Assembly (NCBI GenBank): GCA_024509875.1
Contig: JAMPIV010012171.1
Span: 1 to 64,000 of the forward strand
DNA from: Oreohelix idahoensis
Taxonomy: Eukaryota; Mollusca; Gastropoda; Stylommatophora; Oreohelicidae
Direction of reading: 5' to 3'
Length of the DNA: 64,000 nucleotides
A program made the translations under genes and the position numbers. This document shows, one piece after another, positions 43,781 through 53,881 of this stretch; position 1 is the first letter of the stretch, and each line of letters begins with the position of its first letter. The notes beneath the pieces were generated by a model. The model did no database searches and was not told the origin of the DNA. It worked only from the letters and a program-made list of their open reading frames with translations.

Positions 43781-46396
43781 ATGGACAAGTCAAATAAAGA
43801 AAATAAAACACAGCCATCCAAGACAGGGGAAGGTCCTCTCGCGGGGAGGCGTATGATGCAACACAGAGAAAGCCGAAAGGAGTCTGTGTTGCTGACTAAC
43901 CTTCTTTCTTCTAGGAGAACTTCCAGATTTGGCACCTGGAATGTTCGGACATTAAACGAACAAGGGAAAGTGGCGCAAGTAGCAGCAGAAATGAGGGAAT
44001 ACAAAATCGAGGTTCTGGGAATGTGTGAAACAAAGTGGAAGGGGGTAGACAGGAAGAAACTCATCACAGGTGAATTGGTGCTGTCCTCAGGACATGAAGA
44101 CGAAAGTTCACACCACAGTGAAGGGGTAGCTCTTATGTTATCTAAAGAAGTACAGAAAGCACTAATTGAATGGGAAGCTGTTGGACCCAGAATAATAACA
44201 GCTTCTTTCAAAACAGCTAAAAAGAAAATTCATGTAAATGTCATCCAATGTTATGCACCAACTAATGACAAAGAAGAGTCTGTGAAAGAAGCATTTTATA
44301 CTAAACTACAGGAAATTATGGATAAAGTAAAAAGAAGAGACATCACAATTTTGATGGGTGACATGAATGCAAAGATAGGTACAGTCAACACTGGATTTGA
44401 AGAAGTCATGGGAAAACATGGGCTAGGAGTAATGAATGAAAATGGAGAGCTATTCGCAAACTTCTGTGCTTCATATCAACTGGCTATAGGAGGAAGCATG
44501 TTTCCACATAAGAGAATACACAAGGCAACATGGATATCACCAGACCATAGAACAGAAAATCAGATTGATCATATATGCATAAACAAGAAGTTTAGATCAT
44601 CATTGCAGGATGTAAAGGTATATAGAAGAGCAGATGTGGCATCAGATCACCATCTTCTGATAGCCAAAGTAAAAATGAAACTCAAGAGATATGCAACAAT
44701 GCAAAATTATAGACAACAGTTTAATGTAGGACAGCTAAGAAATCAAGAAACAAGAGACACATTTGCGGTCACAGTATCCAACAAATTCCAAGTGCTCCAA
44801 CAGCTGGAAGATGTAGAGAATACAGAAGACTATTGGCAGCAGGTCAAAACAGTATGGAAGGAGACATGTGAAGAAATACTGGGGAAAAGGGAAAGACAAC
44901 AAAAAGCATGGATAACAACAGAAACCATCAATAAGATAAAAGACAGAAAAAACAAGAAAGCAGAGTTAAACACAAGCAAAACCAGAAGTTCCAAAGCCAA
45001 GGCTCAAGAAGTGTACACAGAAGCAAACAAAGAAGTAAAAAGAAGTATCAAAAGAGACAAGAGGAAGTGTATTGAGGAGTTGGCAAGAGAGGCAGAAGAT
45101 GCTGCAGCCAAAGGAAATATGAGAGAACTGTATAGCAGCACAAAGAAGCTAACAGGGAAATACAAGCAAACAAGTTGCCTCATAAAAGACAAGAATGGGA
45201 AACTGCTCAGCAATATACAAGAGCAAATGAAGAGGTGGACAGAATATTTTGAGGGCCTTCTCAATAGACCAGCTCCACAAAACCCCCCGGACATCCAGCC
45301 AGCAGAAGAAGAGCTACAAATTAACGGCGAAAGACCAACGAAGGAAGAAATAAAGAAAGCCATAAAGCTTCTAAGAGAGGGAAAAGCGTCTGGACCTGAT
45401 GGCATTCCAGCAGAGGCCATCAAAGCAGATATCGACACGGCTACAGAGATGTTATATAAATTACTTGGTAAAGTCTGGGAAAAGGAAGAGATACCAGCAG
45501 AATGGAAGGAAGGATATCTGGTTAAGTTGCCTAAGAAGGGAAATTTACAAGAGTGCACAAATTATAGAGGAATAATGTTACTATCAGTGCCAGGAAAAGT
45601 ATTAAACAGGATTATCCTTGAGAGATTAAAAGAGTCCATAGACAAGAAACTGAGAGATGAACAAGCAGGTTTTCGACAAAACAGATCATGTACAGACCAG
45701 ATAGCCACTTTGAGAATAATAGTTGAACAAAGTCTGGAATGGAATTCACCACTATACATCGGATTTGTGGACTACGAAAAGGCATTTGACAGTGTAGACA
45801 GAGAATCACTTTGGAAATTGATGAGGCATTATGGAGTTCCTCTGAAGATCATTAATTTAATAAAGAAAACATATGAAGACATGACATGCAGAGTTCTTCA
45901 CGAAGGACAGCTTACAGAACCGTTTGGGATAAGAACAGGAGTGCGACAGGGATGCCTCTTGTCTCCATTTCTTTTCTTGCTGGCAATAGATTGGGTTATG
46001 AGATCATCGACAACACACAACAGAAATGGAATCCAGTGGACTCTGACTAAGCAGTTGGATGATCTGGATTTTGCTGATGACTTGGCTCTTCTGTCCCATA
46101 ACCGTAATCAGATGCAGGACAAATTGAAAACACTCGATGGGAGGTCACAGCAATTGGGTCTGAAAATACACAGGGAAAAGACAAAAATAATGAGAATAAA
46201 TGCAGGTAATGATAACAGGGTTGAACTTGAAGAAACACCAATTCATGATGTAGAATCATACACATATCTTGGCAGTAATATAGACAAAGTTGGAGGGACA
46301 GACAGCGATAACAAAATAAGAATACAAAAGGCAAGAGGAGCTTTCATTGCATTGGGAAATATATGGAGATCAAGAGAAATCGGATCCAACCCGTAA
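43781..46396 (+). CDS. LINE ORF2: endonuclease and reverse transcriptase
   Basis: 871 codons. The N terminus has RFGTWNVRTLNEQGK, GMCETKWKGVD, CYAPTNDKEES, LMGDMNAKIGTVN and DVASDHHLLIAK (APE endonuclease with Glu, Asp/Asn and SDH present). A Lys-rich linker of ~200 residues follows. Reverse transcriptase motifs: GKASGPDGIPAEAIK, YLVKLPKKGNLQECTNYRG, DEQAGFRQNRSCTDQI, GFVDYEKAFDSVDR (A), GVRQGCLLSPFLF (B), LDFADDLALL (C, catalytic DD) and YTYLGSNID. All catalytic residues are present. The frame ends early (EIGSNP) because of a shift; the remainder is at 46347-46853. The start is the first Met after the 5' UTR and matches the copy at 22066. Confidence 0.92.
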   Translation: MDKSNKENKTQPSKTGEGPLAGRRMMQHRESRKESVLLTNLLSSRRTSRFGTWNVRTLNEQGKVAQVAAEMREYKIEVLGMCETKWKGVDRKKLITGELVLSSGHEDESSHHSEGVALMLSKEVQKALIEWEAVGPRIITASFKTAKKKIHVNVIQCYAPTNDKEESVKEAFYTKLQEIMDKVKRRDITILMGDMNAKIGTVNTGFEEVMGKHGLGVMNENGELFANFCASYQLAIGGSMFPHKRIHKATWISPDHRTENQIDHICINKKFRSSLQDVKVYRRADVASDHHLLIAKVKMKLKRYATMQNYRQQFNVGQLRNQETRDTFAVTVSNKFQVLQQLEDVENTEDYWQQVKTVWKETCEEILGKRERQQKAWITTETINKIKDRKNKKAELNTSKTRSSKAKAQEVYTEANKEVKRSIKRDKRKCIEELAREAEDAAAKGNMRELYSSTKKLTGKYKQTSCLIKDKNGKLLSNIQEQMKRWTEYFEGLLNRPAPQNPPDIQPAEEELQINGERPTKEEIKKAIKLLREGKASGPDGIPAEAIKADIDTATEMLYKLLGKVWEKEEIPAEWKEGYLVKLPKKGNLQECTNYRGIMLLSVPGKVLNRIILERLKESIDKKLRDEQAGFRQNRSCTDQIATLRIIVEQSLEWNSPLYIGFVDYEKAFDSVDRESLWKLMRHYGVPLKIINLIKKTYEDMTCRVLHEGQLTEPFGIRTGVRQGCLLSPFLFLLAIDWVMRSSTTHNRNGIQWTLTKQLDDLDFADDLALLSHNRNQMQDKLKTLDGRSQQLGLKIHREKTKIMRINAGNDNRVELEETPIHDVESYTYLGSNIDKVGGTDSDNKIRIQKARGAFIALGNIWRSREIGSNP

Positions 46397-46853
46397 ATTA
46401 AGAATCTTCAACTCAAATGTGAAGTCAGTCCTATTGTATGGCTCGGAGACATGGAGAACAACAAAGACAACAACCAAAAAGCTACAGACTTTCATAAATG
46501 GGTGCTTGCGTAGAATAGAGGGATTAAAATGGTATGACAAGGTTACCAACGTGGAACTGATGACAAGAACTAGACAAGTGCCAGTGGAACAAGCGATGAG
46601 AAGAAGACGATGGCGATGGATAGGACACACACTGAGGAAACCTGTTGATAGCATTACAAGGCAGTCCTTGTTCTGGAACCCCCATGGCAAGAGAGGCAGA
46701 GGAAGACCAAGAAGTACATGGAGAAGAGAGTTGGAAACAGAGGTGAAAATGATGAAGAGAACATGGAAAGAACTTGAGATGATGGCACGGGACAGGAGGA
46801 CTTGGCATGTGTTTGTTGAAGGCCTATGCTCCTTTGGGAGTGGAGGGTTATGA
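46397..46853 (+). pseudogene. LINE ORF2 C-terminal tail, separated by a frameshift
   Basis: In the next frame: RKLRIFNSNVKSVLLYG, SETWRTTKTTTKKLQTF, RRIEGLKWYDKVTNVEL, TRTRQVPVEQAMRRRR, GHTLRKPVDSITRQSLFW, GRPRSTWRRELETEV and MARDRRTWHVFVEGLCS. It is the C-terminal domain of the same ORF2, followed by GAATGAATGAATG. Confidence 0.9.
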
Positions 46854-46864
46854 ATGAATGAATG

Positions 46865-46985
46865 AACACAAGGTTTGAAGAAATAGGGGGACACACCGAT
46901 TAAGTACAATGACCGAAGATAGGGAACTGTTCATAAACATCTGTGCTTCAAATCAATTGGCTATAGGACGAAGCATGTTTCTTCG
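46865..46985 (+). pseudogene. Right part of the older LINE target copy
   Basis: Continues the endonuclease from the left part: sequence for FEEIG, then ELFINICASNQLAIG and RSMF, matching ELFANFCASYQLAIGGSMF of the young copy. It has stops. Confidence 0.8.
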
Positions 46986-47566
46986 AAATAAAAAAAAAGA
47001 AAGAATATATACATTAACATGAATGTCACTGTGAAAGTTACTGTATTTTGTATTTTCAACTCGCCCCTAATGTCTTTTCCATTTAATTAATTTGTTCTTT
47101 AATTGTTATTAGGCGGTCGATGTCATTAGTTATTTTTTCTGGGTTAATTTTTTTCTTGGACGTTAGGATAAATCCGACCACGTTCACCAACCCTTTTTAA
47201 TTGTAAGGATGGGGGGAAGCACGACCCAGGTTAACGCAGAACCAATACAATTATTCTGGTAGATAGAAGGTCATAGGGTTACGGAATATTACGAATTATT
47301 TCGGCGCGTGAGCAGAAAAAAATTTGTGATTTTGCTCGGTAACCAATGAGTCATAGGTTAGCTTATCATATGATTGGATGAGCTCGATTAATTTATGTGC
47401 AGGCATGTTAGTAGGTCAAGAGTTGGTTAAAAGCGGTTCGTGATAGATAATACGAGACGGAAACGCGATGACTCACCGAGTCTGGTATTGCATCAGCATG
47501 TTTAATTTAATTTAATTTAATTTTTTTTTAAATAACAAAATCAATATAACCATTAAAGGACAGAAA

Positions 47567-48910
47567 ATGTGTACCTCCTCAACAACAAGATTTCTGAGCA
47601 TAACTTTAGATAAACAACTAAATTATAATAAACATATAGACAATTTAGTAGAAAGCTGTAGGGGACCCCTAAATATACTAAGGATTGTAAAAGGTAATGG
47701 ATGGGGGGCCAGCAATAAAATAATGCTTATGTTCTACAAGTCTTTCATCAGGGGGAAACTGGATTATGCCAGCATAGTCTATGACTCAGCTGCAGCTTCT
47801 AACAAAGCAAAACTAGACACAATTCAAAATGCAGCCATGAGAACCATTACAGGTGCATTTATATCGACACCATTAGAAGCACTGGAAGTAGCTCTTGGCG
47901 TAATGTCCCTTGGTCTAAGACGGAAAGAACTAAGATTAAACTATTGGAGTAAAATAGCACAAGAAGTGACCCACACAGCACATAAAGCATTTGTCAAAAA
48001 CCAACCAAGTGTATGGGACTTCCACTTAAATAAAGATAGATACCCAACAGTGTGGAGAACTATAGAAGATCTAACGCAGTTCAAAGAACTGTCAAACACA
48101 ATTGAAAATAGTAATAAATATAGAAGCAAAATACCACCCCGGAAACTAAAAACACCAATCATAGACTACTCACTTACTGAAAAGATCAAACAAAACATAA
48201 AAGATACGGAAGCCAAAATGATAAGTAGAAAGTTCATAGATCAAATAACTAAACAAAGTCTGGCCGTCTACACTGATGGATCAAAGGGTGATAGTGGGCA
48301 ACTAGGTGCCGGAGTTGTAATACCACAATGGGGAATTAAAAAGAGCTACAGTGTAACTGAAGGGGCTTCGATTTTTACCGCAGAGATGGTAGCAATACTT
48401 ATAAAATTAGAAATAATCGAAGATAGCCCACCAGAAGCTGTAACGATATTTACAGACTCACTATCATCACTACAAGCATTAGAACACCCAGGTAAATGTA
48501 GCCGGCCAGACATAAAGGAAGAAATTCTAGCAATTAATACAACACTAGGGAACAGAGGATGTAGTGTGAGGCTAGTGTGGGTTCTAGCACACATAGGTAT
48601 TGCTGGTAACGAGTTGGCAGATCAGAGAGCCAAGAATGGAAGAACGAGTAAAAACAATATAAGAGCAGGACTGGCAAGGTCGGAGATCAAAAGCCAAGTG
48701 AAGATAACTATAAACGAGGAATGGAAGACAACATGGAAGAAAAGTAGAAAAGGCAGACACGCGTTCAAACTGCTGAAAGAACCAACGAGGACGTGCCAGG
48801 TCAGAGAAGAATTAAAGATACCATCAAACAAAAAACTGGCGTCTCCGTCTAGGTGCAGCATACTTTATGATAGAAGAACCACCCTGCCAAGAATGTCAAG
48901 AAGAAAATGA
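47567..48910 (+). CDS. LINE ORF2 C-terminal part with RNase H
   Basis: 447 codons. It begins in the post-reverse-transcriptase region (TRFLSITLDKQLNYNKHID, DYASIVYDSAAAS, LDTIQNAAMRTITGAF). The RNase H follows: LAVYTDGSKGDSGQLGAG (Asp), ASIFTAEMVAI (Glu), VTIFTDSLSSLQAL (Asp) and VWVLAHIGIAGNELADQRA (His/Asp). All four acidic positions are kept, although the usual PSH is LAH. The Met is not a true start; the element is 5' truncated. The frame shifts near 48870. Confidence 0.87.
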   Translation: MCTSSTTRFLSITLDKQLNYNKHIDNLVESCRGPLNILRIVKGNGWGASNKIMLMFYKSFIRGKLDYASIVYDSAAASNKAKLDTIQNAAMRTITGAFISTPLEALEVALGVMSLGLRRKELRLNYWSKIAQEVTHTAHKAFVKNQPSVWDFHLNKDRYPTVWRTIEDLTQFKELSNTIENSNKYRSKIPPRKLKTPIIDYSLTEKIKQNIKDTEAKMISRKFIDQITKQSLAVYTDGSKGDSGQLGAGVVIPQWGIKKSYSVTEGASIFTAEMVAILIKLEIIEDSPPEAVTIFTDSLSSLQALEHPGKCSRPDIKEEILAINTTLGNRGCSVRLVWVLAHIGIAGNELADQRAKNGRTSKNNIRAGLARSEIKSQVKITINEEWKTTWKKSRKGRHAFKLLKEPTRTCQVREELKIPSNKKLASPSRCSILYDRRTTLPRMSRRK

Positions 48911-49088
48911 CATAGACCACTACCTGATCCACTGTAAAAAGTATGAACAACAAAGGCTTGAATTAAAAACTTACTATAGAAATCGCAATATAGACTTGAC
49001 AGGTGATAAGGTTTTAAGTATAGATACCCCAAGAGATGCCCAATCAATACTTAAAAGATATTTACATAAAACAAAGGAAAACATATAA
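48867..49088 (+). pseudogene. End of the RNase H-bearing LINE ORF2 (other frame)
   Basis: PPCQECQEENDIDHYLIHCKK is the terminal Cys-Cys-His-Cys knuckle. It continues directly from the previous frame after a single shift and ends HKTKENI. Confidence 0.82.
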
Positions 49089-49399
49089 GGTTAGTAAACC
49101 AAAAAAAAAAAGAAACACAATTAATAATACAAAAATATATATATAAAACTCACTAACTACTCATAGGACAAGGAATGGCAACAAGGTATTAAATAAAATT
49201 TTAAAAAACTCAAAAAGAACAAATACTAACACAAAGTAAAACCAAGTGTAAAGGACAATAGTAATCAAGAAACAATACAAAAGAGAAAATAAAATGGACA
49301 AATAGTAATATAAATTAAAATCAGCAACTGCTAAAGACAATAGCTATTTAAATTGAATACAAAAATAAAAAATAAAATTACATTAAATACCCCAATTAT

Positions 49400-50670
49400 A
49401 ACCAAATTTCAGGTTGAACAGGGTAGACCAAGATGGAACGAGAGGAGGCAATAACGGTCAGCTGTTAAGTGCCCGCTCTCCACCCATCCCCTCATCAAAA
49501 CTACAACAACAACAACTTTAGGCTCACTAGTCCCAAGAAACCTTTGCCGTGAAGAAACGCCATTGTACAGTCGGGTCAGTCCGATATATTCTGTATTGCT
49601 GGCAGTCACGGCGTGGTGGTGGAGGTTATAGATAGCCCTAAGCCTACCATGGACTTCGCATTCTGAAGAGAAGAAGGCACGAGACATCGCCGTAATTGAA
49701 GAAAACTTGGTACGCGCTTGTACCGGCACCCAGTACGTCTGCAACCCTGAGAGGAATTAGAAGTTCTCTTGACGCGAGAAACCCTATGCCTCAGCGGGAC
49801 TCTTGTCTCTAAATCAGGAGCTCTTAGATCGCAAAGGCCAATACAATCAAAACAGGCTACGTGTCTGGTGTTGTTTACACACTGCCATAATAATGCAGCC
49901 GGCCTAAACCCTAGCGGGTTAACTCAGCAGTTTGAAGAATTGTCATCAGCAGTGAAAACATTTACATCCTTAGGCAATTACATCACTATCTTATTACCAA
50001 GGCCCTCGTCATCAGTATTCCGGAAAGGAGAGAGGGAAAACATACCTTTTCAAATGCTAACGAGAAAAGGGGCGGGACGGAGAAGCAACGCATCAGAGCC
50101 TCAGACGAAGAATGTAGTGTCAGAGAGACACTGAACCGAGACAGAGGAGAGAAAGAGAGAGAGAAGTAAGCGAGGACCAGTAGGGTCAGAGAGAAATACT
50201 TAGAAGACAGCCTCTGAATTAGCGCTGAAAGTCAATTAGTGTAGCAATTCTTGTGGTGTGTTTGTTAGTTGTGTAGGACCCCCTAGAGCGTTTTTAAGAC
50301 AGTGTAGACATTTAGTTCATAAATCTTCAGCGGGACAGTGTGTTACTAGTAGCTATAGTGTAGTCAGGAGTGGTGGCTTTTACTTAGAGACCCCCACCAA
50401 GTATATTTCTTTATCCGTAGTTGTTTTCAGGCAGGTGTGAAAGAGTGTGGACATTTTTATATTGTCTTTCATTTGAATTGTACTTTTTTCCAGGTTATGC
50501 GAACTCGCACGTTATTTTTGTTGCTTTGGTATTGATTTGTTGTTTAATAAACTATAAAATGTACACTGGATCAGTTTATCTTTAACTGTACTTATTTGCT
50601 TTGTCTGTATAGTGGTGTCTGTGGAATTTAGTGAAACCTTATCTCCTATCTGGTAGTCAGAGGTGGTGAG
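49400..50670 (+). mobile_element. Possible LTR-retrotransposon remnant
   Basis: AATAAACTATAAAATG near 50547 (polyadenylation-signal-like) is followed ~100 bp later by TATCTGGTAGTCAGAGGTGG. That has the form of an LTR end plus primer-binding site (TGG start). The upstream 1.1 kb has no coding motifs and its borders are not defined. Low certainty. Confidence 0.3.
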
Positions 50671-50939
50671 ACAGTAGCTAACAAATAAGTCACAAGTGGC
50701 GAGGGAAAGTCAATCTAGGTTCTCACCCTTGAAGTTATGTCTCATCCTTCCACATCCACTGTCATTCTCATCTAAATCTATCTTCTCAGACTTTCTCATA
50801 ACTAGGGTCTTGTCTCTGGTACTCAGACAGACTCTAACATAAAGCCACTTTGTGACAGTCACCACACCACAGAACAAAGAATCAGACTTATCACATATTA
50901 TGCATCAACCAAAAGTTTAGATCATCAGTATGTGACATA
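50671..50939. other. No recognised feature
   Basis: Short unassigned host-intron stretch between a possible LTR remnant and LINE fragments. Confidence 0.4.
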
Positions 50940-51145
50940 AAATTATGTGGAGGAACATAAGAGAAAGAAGCTGATCTTTCGCTGCCTCTCTTAAACTGGG
51001 AAATCCAGAACAGGGATTGTGTAGAAATGCTATCAACAGGTGTCCTCAATGTGTGTCCTACATATTTCCAGCGTCTTCTTCTCATCTATTGTTCCACTGG
51101 CACTTATCTTTTCTTGTCATCAGTTCCACATTAGTGATCTTGTCA
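50940..51145 (-). pseudogene. LINE C-terminal fragment, inverted half
   Basis: The minus strand gives DKITNVELMTRKD, RRRWKYVGHTLRTPVDSI and QSLFWISQFKRG, the C-terminal domain of the 43.6-kb LINE family. It is head-to-head with the plus-strand fragment that follows. Confidence 0.8.
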
Positions 51146-51149
51146 CACA

Positions 51150-51360
51150 ATGGACATTGAGGAAACCTGTTGATAGTATTACAAGGCAGTCCTTGTCCTG
51201 GAACCCCCTGTGTAAGAAAGGCAGAGGTAGATGCGGAGAAGAGAAATGGAGACAGAAGAGGAAGAAAACCTAGAAAGAACATGAGCTTTCGGCAAGTGAA
51301 AGGAGGACTTGGCGTGTGTTTGTAGCAGGCGTTTGCTCCTTGGGAGCTAAAGAGTATTGA
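51150..51360 (+). pseudogene. LINE C-terminal fragment, direct half
   Basis: TLRKPVDSITRQSLSWNPL, a frame shift, then RRTWRVFVAGVCSLGAKEY and the 3' end GGGAGCTAAAGAG. With the preceding minus-strand piece it forms a 5'-inverted arrangement. Confidence 0.8.
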
Positions 51361-51369
51361 GTGATTGAA

Positions 51370-51610
51370 GTGACAACTTATGAACTCTTGTATAGCATCC
51401 CAGCAAATATCAACTTATCTATTTACCGGCTCCCTGTATATCATCCCAGCAAGTGTCAACTAATCTACTTACCGACTATCTGTATTTCGTCCCAGCAAGT
51501 ATCAGCTTATCTACTTACCGACTCCCTGTATATCATCCCAGCAAGTATCAACTAATCTACTTACCGACTATCTGTATTTCGTCCCAGCAAATATCACCTT
51601 ATCTACTTAC
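51370..51610 (-). repeat. 45-bp tandem array containing copies of the host 5' splice site
   Basis: About five units, alternating two types (CTGTATATCATCCCAGCAAG and CTGTATTTCGTCCCAGCAAG, each followed by ...ATCTACTTACC). On the minus strand each unit carries GGTAAGTAGAT. The first copy is the exon A donor itself at 51610; perfect G|GTAAGTAG copies follow at about 51564, 51518 and 51471, and a weaker one near 51424. Confidence 0.88.
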
Positions 51611-51838
51611 CAATTTGACAGCATTCTGTACACCGCTAGCGTAGTTGACACCCAGACAGGCTACGTTGACAGCTGTAGCCAAGGTCACAAGAATAATTTC
51701 AGACGGCCTTTCTCTTAAGACTCCCTCAATGACAAACAAAACGGAAAATGCTGGAGGATGGACACAAGCCGAACAGTCAAATAAACCGCTTGAACGTGTC
51801 AGTGTGTCTTTGTGTACACAACTTACAGACAAGGGATG
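51611..51838 (-). CDS. Host membrane-protein gene, exon A (most 5' exon found)
   Basis: The exon is 228 bp (76 codons), phase 0 at both ends. The acceptor is a strong pyrimidine tract ending in CTTCCTAG just above 51838; the donor reads TTG|GTAAGTAG at 51611/51610. The product has a cysteine-containing segment (GLFDCSACVHPP), a hydrophobic stretch, the charged motif RERPSEI, and a second hydrophobic stretch ending VQNAVKL. Upstream exons were not found; they may lie beyond the Ty3/gypsy element or outside the window. The intron begins at once with a 45-bp tandem array that repeats the donor sequence. Composition and codon use are unlike the neighbouring repeats, which supports real coding sequence. 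Confidence 0.83.
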
Positions 51839-51899
51839 CTAGGAAGACAGCAGCAGAGGGAACTAATTATCGATTACAAAAAGCAAGGCACTTGATGAT

Positions 51900-51990
51900 A
51901 GTTTAGTAAACACGATTTTAGATTCAGGAGATAACTTCATATTAGTTGCCTTGTACGACATGCCTAAGTGTGTGGTAGTCCCATTATGTC
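51900..51990 (-). mobile_element. Weak LINE 5'-UTR-like remnant
   Basis: Minus-strand GGCATGTCGTACAAGGCAAC resembles AGCATGTCGTAAAAAGCGAC of the LINE 5' UTR. Too short to be sure. Confidence 0.3.
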
Positions 51991-52173
51991 TTTTGATTTG
52001 TTTAGATGGGTGGTGAACATAGCCTGGGCATCTAACAAAACTTACGATCAGGTCCTGATGGAGCATGGGGACAAGAGATGAACCATTACACACACAAGGA
52101 GAAGGCAATCAAAGTGTTTGCCCCGTGTTGTTGCCGAAGATGGGTGGGGTTATAGGAGCTGGGTTTGAAAATA

Positions 52174-52500
52174 CAGCAATCCCCCAGTTTTACGACTTTC
52201 GTTTGGCGTTTTTTTTCTTCGATATAACGCTGTTTGTATTTTATGCCATATTTCTGTTACACGCTTAAAAAGTTCAATCTTACGCTTATCGTGAGCCACT
52301 ATCTGATGAAAATCTCGTAGCCTTGGAACAGCAGCGAGCTCTGGAGTGTCAAGAACAGGAAAACGAACCAGAGCAAACGAAGGCATTTACGACAGCAAAC
52401 CTTAGCGAGATTTTCAAACTTCAGGATGCATTAATTTATAGCATAATGAAGCATGAACCCCAAAATGGAACATAGTTCAACAGTAATTCGTAACATACTA
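52174..52500 (+). mobile_element. Tigger/pogo-like DNA transposon remnant
   Basis: CAGCAATCCCCCAGTTTTAC begins the block and resembles a Tigger-type terminus. Then the plus strand reads SDENLVALEQQRALECQEQ and KAFTTANLSEIFKLQDAL, the C-terminal tail of pogo/Tigger transposases (FTT...L.EAF pattern). The catalytic core is gone, and the right terminus was not found. Confidence 0.6.
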
Positions 52501-53067
52501 GCAAAAACCGGTCAAACTTGACGGGTTTTTAATTATAGTGTGCTGTTTCCGTTCCCGAATGAGCAGATACAATTTTTGAACACTGTTGCATTCCTCAGCT
52601 GTGATCAACGTACACTAAATACTGTATAATAGGGGAACAACAGAAGTGATTGCGTCATTAATAGGCTGGACTGCCCATGGTAAATTTTCGGTGTTATGTG
52701 TTGCGGGTCGCACTAATCACCCGTCATCGAAGCTTCATTTTTTGGTGATGCCTAGATGGCACGGGAGGATAGTGTGATTCGCTTGCATAGCTAGGCGGGG
52801 TTGTCGCATGGAAGGTCCTGGATTCGAATTCTGGGTAAGCCACTCACGTCTCTTGTTTTTCTATTGACCAGTTTTCTACTTCTTTACATCTTACAAGTTC
52901 CTGAAAAACAAACCTTTATGTTTGTCTAATATTTATTTGTTTTAAATAACACCCATGCCGCGCAAGTTGCACACCGTGCGTTGCGCACTTTTTTTTATGG
53001 CGCGAGTTACTATTTTGAGTGAGACCGACCGACGTAACATACATCGGTAAATATGTTAGTGTAAATA
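52501..53067. other. Spacer left of the gypsy element
   Basis: Apart from a possible SINE head at 52745-52850, nothing could be supported; no upstream host exon was found. Confidence 0.4.
52745..52850 (+). mobile_element. Possible tRNA-derived SINE head
   Basis: CTAGATGGCACGGGAGGATA and, about 50 bp on, TCCTGGATTCGAATTCTGGG look like a decayed tRNA with a B-box-like element. No body or duplication was defined. Confidence 0.3.
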
Positions 53068-53787
53068 TGTCACAGGAGCCGTGACATACAAACAAAATGA
53101 CGTAATAAAAAGGAATAAAGGACTAACTATAAGGAGGAGAAAAGAATACTCTCGATACGAGCTATGGAAAAGAAAAGTCATCGAGAGACCAACGACGTCA
53201 TATACAGAACAACGGGGATGAGGTCACACATTAGACAGGAGAGTTACAACATGTCCCCTGATCAAGAGGTCGTTCCATCAACCCCAGTAGAAAAGAACCA
53301 GAATAAAAGGAACCGAAGGAAAGAATCACATGTTATAGTCGCTGATTATGTAATGAACTACCCCATCTACAACGATTATGAACGTATTAGAAGCGGTAAG
53401 TCCTGTTGAGACTAAAAAGTGTTGGCATTATAAATATAAGAAATCGGACTTGTAGGTCAAACGTTATTAATTCGAACACTGTCCCAGAGATTCTGAGGAA
53501 AGGAGAAACCTTTGGGATGAATGATGTCAATGCTGTGAGGGATTGGTTTTGGAGTGAATCAAATTAATCATGACAGAAACTGAATAAAGGAATTTGACTT
53601 TTAAGAAACAGAGTTTTCCTTATATACTCCGATGGGAGTCGTATCGTTGCTTCATTGGTCTAAACGTGGAATTTGAGTTAATTCGTTTTCCCACAAACCC
53701 CACCACGGTCCAGCAGAACATCAAATCACTACATCACAACAGGTACCCACTATACGATCAAACCAGAGGAAGAAGAACGCTGTGACA
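53068..53787 (+). mobile_element. Putative 5' LTR of the Ty3/gypsy element
   Basis: It starts TGTCACAG at 53068 and ends CTGTGACA at 53787, a perfect 8-bp terminal inverted repeat. Inside are TATAAATATAAG near 53430 (TATA-like) and AATAAAGG near 53584 (polyadenylation-like), in the right order for U3-R-U5. The CTGTGACA end recurs at 53882-53889 and 53964-53971, so the true end could be either of these. A 246-bp frame at 53164-53409 lies within it and is not taken as a gene. Confidence 0.6.
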
Positions 53788-53881
53788 CATATTGTCGGGT
53801 GTGTTTTTGGTGACTGTTCCCAGTATTAAAGGAATTAAGACAGTGTTGCACATCTGCTCTTGGTAGATGTCAAATATTTCG

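Larger units (their letters stand above)
43628..46864 (+). mobile_element. Full-length APE-type LINE with 12-bp TSD
   Basis: The 3237-bp element comprises a ~150-bp 5' UTR (CACCCGTGTGTTACCGGGGC start), one long ORF2-type frame, a short 3' UTR and a GAAT tail. It is flanked by a perfect AACACAAGGTTT at 43616-43627 and 46865-46876. The target is an older copy of the same family. One frame break near 46390 is the only obvious damage, so it is a recent insertion. Close relatives in this window: 20476-22072, 10546-10960, 36176-37330 and 50940-51360. Confidence 0.93.
47540..49390 (+). mobile_element. 5'-truncated LINE with RNase H and A-rich 3' UTR
   Basis: It starts within the end of reverse transcriptase, carries RNase H and a Cys-rich end, then ~300 bp of A-rich 3' UTR. 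It belongs to a different LINE group from the 43.6-kb element (RNase H present). A related RNase H fragment lies at 7609-7923. The bases 46986-47539 hold no recognised gene. Confidence 0.82.

Noticed and set aside
53164..53409. Plus-strand first coding exon ending at GCG|GTAAGT
   Set aside because: It lies inside the putative gypsy LTR, between its inverted-repeat start and its TATA-like box, so an LTR-internal frame is likelier.
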